A DNA stretch of 64,000 nucleotides, from contig CAKTVV010000003.1 of assembly GCA_934630515.1 (NCBI GenBank), positions 181,666 through 245,665 of the forward strand. The letters run 5' to 3'. The notes under the pieces are model-generated. The model worked only from the letters and a program-made list of their open reading frames with translations, did no database searches and was not told the origin of the DNA. Shown in pieces: positions 60,756 to 64,000 of the stretch (the stretch's first letter is position 1; the number at the start of each line of letters is the position of its first letter). Position numbers and translations under genes: made by a program. Origin of the DNA: an uncultured Eubacteriales bacterium. GTDB lineage: Bacteria; Bacillota; Clostridia; Oscillospirales; Acutalibacteraceae.

Positions 60756-61634
60756 GTGAAAAAGACGCTGAGCTACAAGGTTCTGGTATACACGGTTCTG
60801 AGCCTGCTCACCGTGGTGTTTGTTTACCCTTTCTTCAATATGATTATGCTGTCGCTGATGAGCTATCAGGAGCTGCAGCTATTCCCGCCCCATTGGATTC
60901 CGGAGTCGCCCCAGTGGAGCAATTTTAAGAACATCTGGTCGGCTTTTGGCTATACCGAGTCCGGAGCGTCCTATGTGCCGCTGTTTCTGAAAAACACGCT
61001 GTTCATCATGGTGATGAAAACGGCGGGCATGATCCTCAGCTGCACACTGTGCGCCTACGGCTTTGCTAAAATCAAATTCCCCGGTCGGGAAATCATTTTC
61101 TTCGGTATTCTGGCGACCATGATGATTCCCGGCTCGGTGACGATGATCCCCCTATTCACCCTGTACAAGAATTTCAGGTGGCTGGATACGCTGAATCCCA
61201 TGTGGATCCCGGTCTGGTTTGGCGGCGGCGCTATGAACATTTTTCTGCTGCGCCAGTTTATTAAATCCACCATCCCGGACACCCTGCTGGAAAGCGCCCG
61301 GCTGGACGGCGCCGGTCATCTGCGCTGCTATTGGGATATTGTGATGCCGAATCTGAAGCCCATGATCTTTATGCTGGTGCTGGAATCGGTGAACAGCGCC
61401 TGGGGGGATTATTTCCAACCGATGATCTACATCAACACGAAGGAAAAATGGACGGTAGCGCTTGCCGTGCGGAATATGGTTTCTTCCACGGATGTGGCAG
61501 GCGGCGTCGGCTCCGGTGCGCTGAATGTGCAAATGGCGACCTGCGTGATCATGTCCCTAGTGCCACTGATCACCTTTGCCGCCGGGCAGAAAAACTATGT
61601 GGAAAATGTGACGCTGACCGGCATCAAGGGGTAA
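60756..61634 (+). CDS. Sugar ABC transporter permease (MalG-like)
   Basis: 292 aa from GTG 60756, preceded by AGAGGAGCAG; an in-frame extension upstream overlaps the partner gene and lacks a ribosome binding site. Six membrane segments (VLVYTVLSLLTVVFVYPFFN, IIFFGILATMMIPGSVTMIP and others) and the EAA loop LLESARLDGAGHLRCYWDIV mark it as the MalG/LacG-type partner. It works with the permease at 59860 and the lipoprotein at 58543. The GH3 gene follows after 19 bases. Confidence 0.9.
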   Translation: MKKTLSYKVLVYTVLSLLTVVFVYPFFNMIMLSLMSYQELQLFPPHWIPESPQWSNFKNIWSAFGYTESGASYVPLFLKNTLFIMVMKTAGMILSCTLCAYGFAKIKFPGREIIFFGILATMMIPGSVTMIPLFTLYKNFRWLDTLNPMWIPVWFGGGAMNIFLLRQFIKSTIPDTLLESARLDGAGHLRCYWDIVMPNLKPMIFMLVLESVNSAWGDYFQPMIYINTKEKWTVALAVRNMVSSTDVAGGVGSGALNVQMATCVIMSLVPLITFAAGQKNYVENVTLTGIKG

Positions 61635-61653
61635 GCGGAGAGGAATTTGTGAA

Positions 61654-63867
61654 ATGAATCGTCAGACAGAGCTGGTAACTCCCGAAACAGAAGCAAAAAT
61701 CGATGCGCTCATGCGGAAGATGACCGTGGAGGAAAAAATCGGCCAGCTGCATCAGGTGGGGCCGTCGCCGGTGGGCGGATTTGAAATCCCCCCCAAAGAA
61801 CTGAAGCTGATGCTGCGGGAAAAGCGGATCACCCGCGAGGAATATGAACGAAATCTGGCAGGCTTCTGCGCCGACCGGCATGAAGCAGATGTGCGCGCAG
61901 GGAAGATTGGAGCCTTTTTAGGCGTCCGCGGCGTAGAAAAATGCAATCGGCTGCAACGGGTCGCCGTGGAGGAATCCCGGCTGGGTATTCCGCTGCTTTT
62001 CGGATTGGATGTGGTACACGGGCTGCGCACCATTTTCCCGATACCGCTGGCAGAAGCCTGCTGCTGGGATGAATCGCTGTACGAGCGCTCCGCTGCCATT
62101 GCAGCGCGGGAGGCAGCCGCCACCGGCATCAGCTGGACCTTTGCACCGATGGTGGATGTAGCGCGGGATGCCCGGTGGGGGCGGATTGCCGAGGGAGCGG
62201 GCGAGGATACATATCTGACCTCCCGCTTCGCAGCGGCTAAAGTGCGTGGCTTTCAAGGAGAGCGTTTATCCGACCCTGAGCGGATCGCGGCCTGCGCCAA
62301 GCATTTTGTGGCATACGGCGCCGCCGTCGGCGGCAGGGACTATGATTCGGCGGATATGAGTATGCAGAGCTTGTGGGAGACCTATATGCCGCCGTTTGCC
62401 GCCGCCGCCGAGACGGGAGCAGCCACCTTTATGGGGGCGTTCAACGATCTGAACGGCATCCCCTGCACCACCAATCGGTATCTGTACGATACGGTGCTGC
62501 GGCAGCAATGGGGCTTCAACGGTTTTGTGGTCAGCGATGCGGGCGCTATCGGTGAGTGCGTCAATCATGGCACCGCCGCCGATGCCGCCGATGCCGCCGG
62601 ACAAGCGCTGCTCGCCGGTATGGATATGGATATGAATTCCAGCTGCTATACCCAGCATTTGAAGGCATTGCTGGAAGCCGGGCGAATCCGTATGGAGGAT
62701 CTGGATCGGGCTGTGCGGGGCATATTGCGGGTAAAATTTGCCTTAGGATTGTTCGAGCACCCCTATACCGACGAGTCGCTGGGTGAGACGCTCTACCTGT
62801 GCGACAGCCACCGGGCTGCTGCACGGGATGCCGCCCGCCGCTCCATGGTATTGCTCAAGAATACCGGTGTGCTGCCGTTGAAGAATCGTCAGCGCATCGC
62901 CGTTATCGGTGAGCTGGCAGCCTGCCCCAAGGAGATGCTGGGCACATGGGCCGCTATGGGCCGGGGGGACGAAGCGGTGGATCTGCTGACCGGGCTGAAA
63001 AACTGCGGAGCGGAATTGATCTATGAGCCGTGCTGCACAGTAACGGGAGAGCCGGATCTGGCAGCGCTGCAGCAGGTGCTGGACAGTGCGGATACGGTGA
63101 TCGCTGCCGTGGGGGAATATGCGGATATGAGCGGAGAGGCTTCGTCTCTGTGCCATATCGGTCTGCCGGGCGGTCAGGAGAAAATGCTGGCTGCGGTGCA
63201 TGAAGCGGGAAAGCCTCTGGTGACGGTGCTGTTCAATGGCAGACCGCTGGCGGTGCCGCAGACCGTAGCGTTATCGGATGCGGTTCTGGAAGCATGGCAT
63301 GGCGGCAGCGAGGCCGGCAATGCCGTGTGCGACATCCTGTTCGGCGATTATAACCCCAGCGGACGGCTGACCGCCACCTTCCCGCACGATGCGGGCGAGT
63401 GTCCGCTTTACTATAATCACGTGCCTACCGGCAGACCCACCTCCGACATCCGACATTCCTGCAAATATATGGATGCGCCCATTCGTCCGCTGTTTCCCTT
63501 CGGATACGGCTTGAGCTACACCGAGTATGTCTACAGCGATCTGCAGGTCACCTGCTGCGGCGAAACTCTGACCGCTGCGGTGCAGGTGAAGAACGTCGGC
63601 TCTGTGGCGGGTGAGGAAACGGTGCAGCTGTATGTCCATGATGTGCTGGCGAGCCGGGAACGTCCGGTGCGGGAGCTGAAAGTCTTTACAAAAGTGCTTT
63701 TGTCTCCCGGAGAGGAGCGGACGGTTCTGCTGCATCTGCCCTGCTCTCAGCTGGGATTCTACAATATGGAAATGCAGTATGTGGTGGAACCGGGACAGTT
63801 TCAGATTTACGTAGGGCATGATTCGACAGCGGATTTATCCGCGACCGTATCCATCGATGGATGCTGA
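61654..63867 (+). CDS. GH3 family glycosidase (BglX-like)
   Basis: 737 aa without signal peptide, so cytoplasmic. The N-terminal barrel has MTVEEKIGQLHQVG, GIPLLFGLDVVHGLRTIFPI, WTFAPMVDVARDARWGR and GEDTYLTSRFAA. The catalytic nucleophile is Asp295 in GFVVSDAGAIGE. The second alpha/beta domain (GVLPLKNRQRIAVIG, AVGEYADMSGEASSLCHIGL, LFGDYNPSGRLTATFP) and a fibronectin III-like C-terminal domain (VQVKNVGSVAGEETVQLYVH) complete the usual BglX-type plan. GH3 enzymes release terminal beta-linked glucose, xylose or GlcNAc, among others; the exact sugar is not determined. As the last gene of the transporter operon it probably finishes breakdown of imported oligosaccharides. Confidence 0.92.
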   Translation: MNRQTELVTPETEAKIDALMRKMTVEEKIGQLHQVGPSPVGGFEIPPKELKLMLREKRITREEYERNLAGFCADRHEADVRAGKIGAFLGVRGVEKCNRLQRVAVEESRLGIPLLFGLDVVHGLRTIFPIPLAEACCWDESLYERSAAIAAREAAATGISWTFAPMVDVARDARWGRIAEGAGEDTYLTSRFAAAKVRGFQGERLSDPERIAACAKHFVAYGAAVGGRDYDSADMSMQSLWETYMPPFAAAAETGAATFMGAFNDLNGIPCTTNRYLYDTVLRQQWGFNGFVVSDAGAIGECVNHGTAADAADAAGQALLAGMDMDMNSSCYTQHLKALLEAGRIRMEDLDRAVRGILRVKFALGLFEHPYTDESLGETLYLCDSHRAAARDAARRSMVLLKNTGVLPLKNRQRIAVIGELAACPKEMLGTWAAMGRGDEAVDLLTGLKNCGAELIYEPCCTVTGEPDLAALQQVLDSADTVIAAVGEYADMSGEASSLCHIGLPGGQEKMLAAVHEAGKPLVTVLFNGRPLAVPQTVALSDAVLEAWHGGSEAGNAVCDILFGDYNPSGRLTATFPHDAGECPLYYNHVPTGRPTSDIRHSCKYMDAPIRPLFPFGYGLSYTEYVYSDLQVTCCGETLTAAVQVKNVGSVAGEETVQLYVHDVLASRERPVRELKVFTKVLLSPGEERTVLLHLPCSQLGFYNMEMQYVVEPGQFQIYVGHDSTADLSATVSIDGC

Positions 63868-63925
63868 CAGCGAAAGAAGGATACGATCATGGATAAAGAA
63901 ACCGGCAAGGCCTATCTTTGCCATA

Positions 63926-63954
63926 TTGTCACAAGAACATTTAGGTGATATAAT
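63926..63954 (+). promoter_or_regulatory. SigA-type promoter of the next gene
   Basis: TTGTCA (63926-63931), a 17-bp spacer, TATAAT (63949-63954). Confidence 0.75.
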
Positions 63955-63996
63955 TAGCCTGTACACACAAGTTTCATTTTTATGGAGGTCAAAGCT

Positions 63997-64000
63997 ATGT
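63997..64000 (+). CDS. Start of next gene, cut by window edge
   Basis: ATG at 63997-63999, preceded by TGGAGGTC and by a promoter 43 bases upstream. Nothing of the product can be read. Confidence 0.5.

Noticed and set aside
63889..63948. 19-codon open frame after the GH3 gene
   Set aside because: It overlaps the promoter of the next gene and has no family likeness; probably not translated in any meaningful way.

Overview
The window reads as a chromosome segment of a fairly high-GC, low-copy-element Firmicute, most likely a gut member of the Oscillospirales/Ruminococcaceae type. Reasons seen in the sequence: SigA-type promoters with 17-bp spacers and strong AGGAGG ribosome binding sites, frequent GTG/TTG starts, TasA/camelysin-like secreted proteins, RqcH, a glyA-fhs one-carbon pair, a sugar ABC transporter lacking its own ATPase gene, and sortase- and dockerin-type surface proteins. 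Taxonomy is inference from gene content only.

Layout. 1-6.1 kb: three tandem secreted proteins with TasA-like heads joined to beta-helix-like repeats (the first cut by the window edge), separated by hairpin-rich gaps, then a membrane protein carrying an internal SipW-type hydrophobic motif. 6.4-22.1 kb: a dense housekeeping block on the plus strand: DUF951 protein, prfA, a Sua5-CoaE fusion, a lytic transglycosylase, M18 aminopeptidase, RluA-type pseudouridine synthase, glyA, fhs, a polyprenyl-type glycosyltransferase, a Nif3-like protein, RqcH and a YdjI/YdjG/YdjH-like SPFH membrane cluster. 22.1-27.7 kb: minus-strand housekeeping genes: U32 peptidase, zapA, a membrane protein with a PriA-like head, and an FAD-dependent oxidoreductase.

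28-46 kb is accessory DNA and is strikingly degraded: six genes are broken by in-frame stops or frameshifts (two related membrane proteins, a GNAT acetyltransferase, a leucine-rich-repeat surface protein, a conjugative-element-like gene and a histidine kinase). It also holds a large sortase-anchored repeat protein, an XRE-DUF3169 operon with operator-like palindromes, and an intact tRNA-Leu(CAG) whose 3' half (54 bp) is duplicated exactly 1,548 bp downstream. This is the footprint of site-specific integration, and the bracketed segment carries only one XRE-type regulator.

46.5-64 kb is a putative glycan-utilisation locus. Three paralogous TIM-barrel glycosidase-like proteins (GH99/GH71-like by pattern) lie with a seven-domain discoidin-like array protein and a small anchored beta-sandwich-like protein. 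These are followed by a GntR-LacI type regulator, a sugar ABC transporter (binding protein plus two permeases) and a GH3 glycosidase. One of the three glycosidase-like proteins ends in a dockerin-like module, one is membrane-anchored and one has no signal peptide. The inferred working model is glycan capture and cleavage at the cell surface, import of oligosaccharides, and final cleavage inside by GH3. This locus and the tRNA-bounded mini-element are the most interesting parts of the window.
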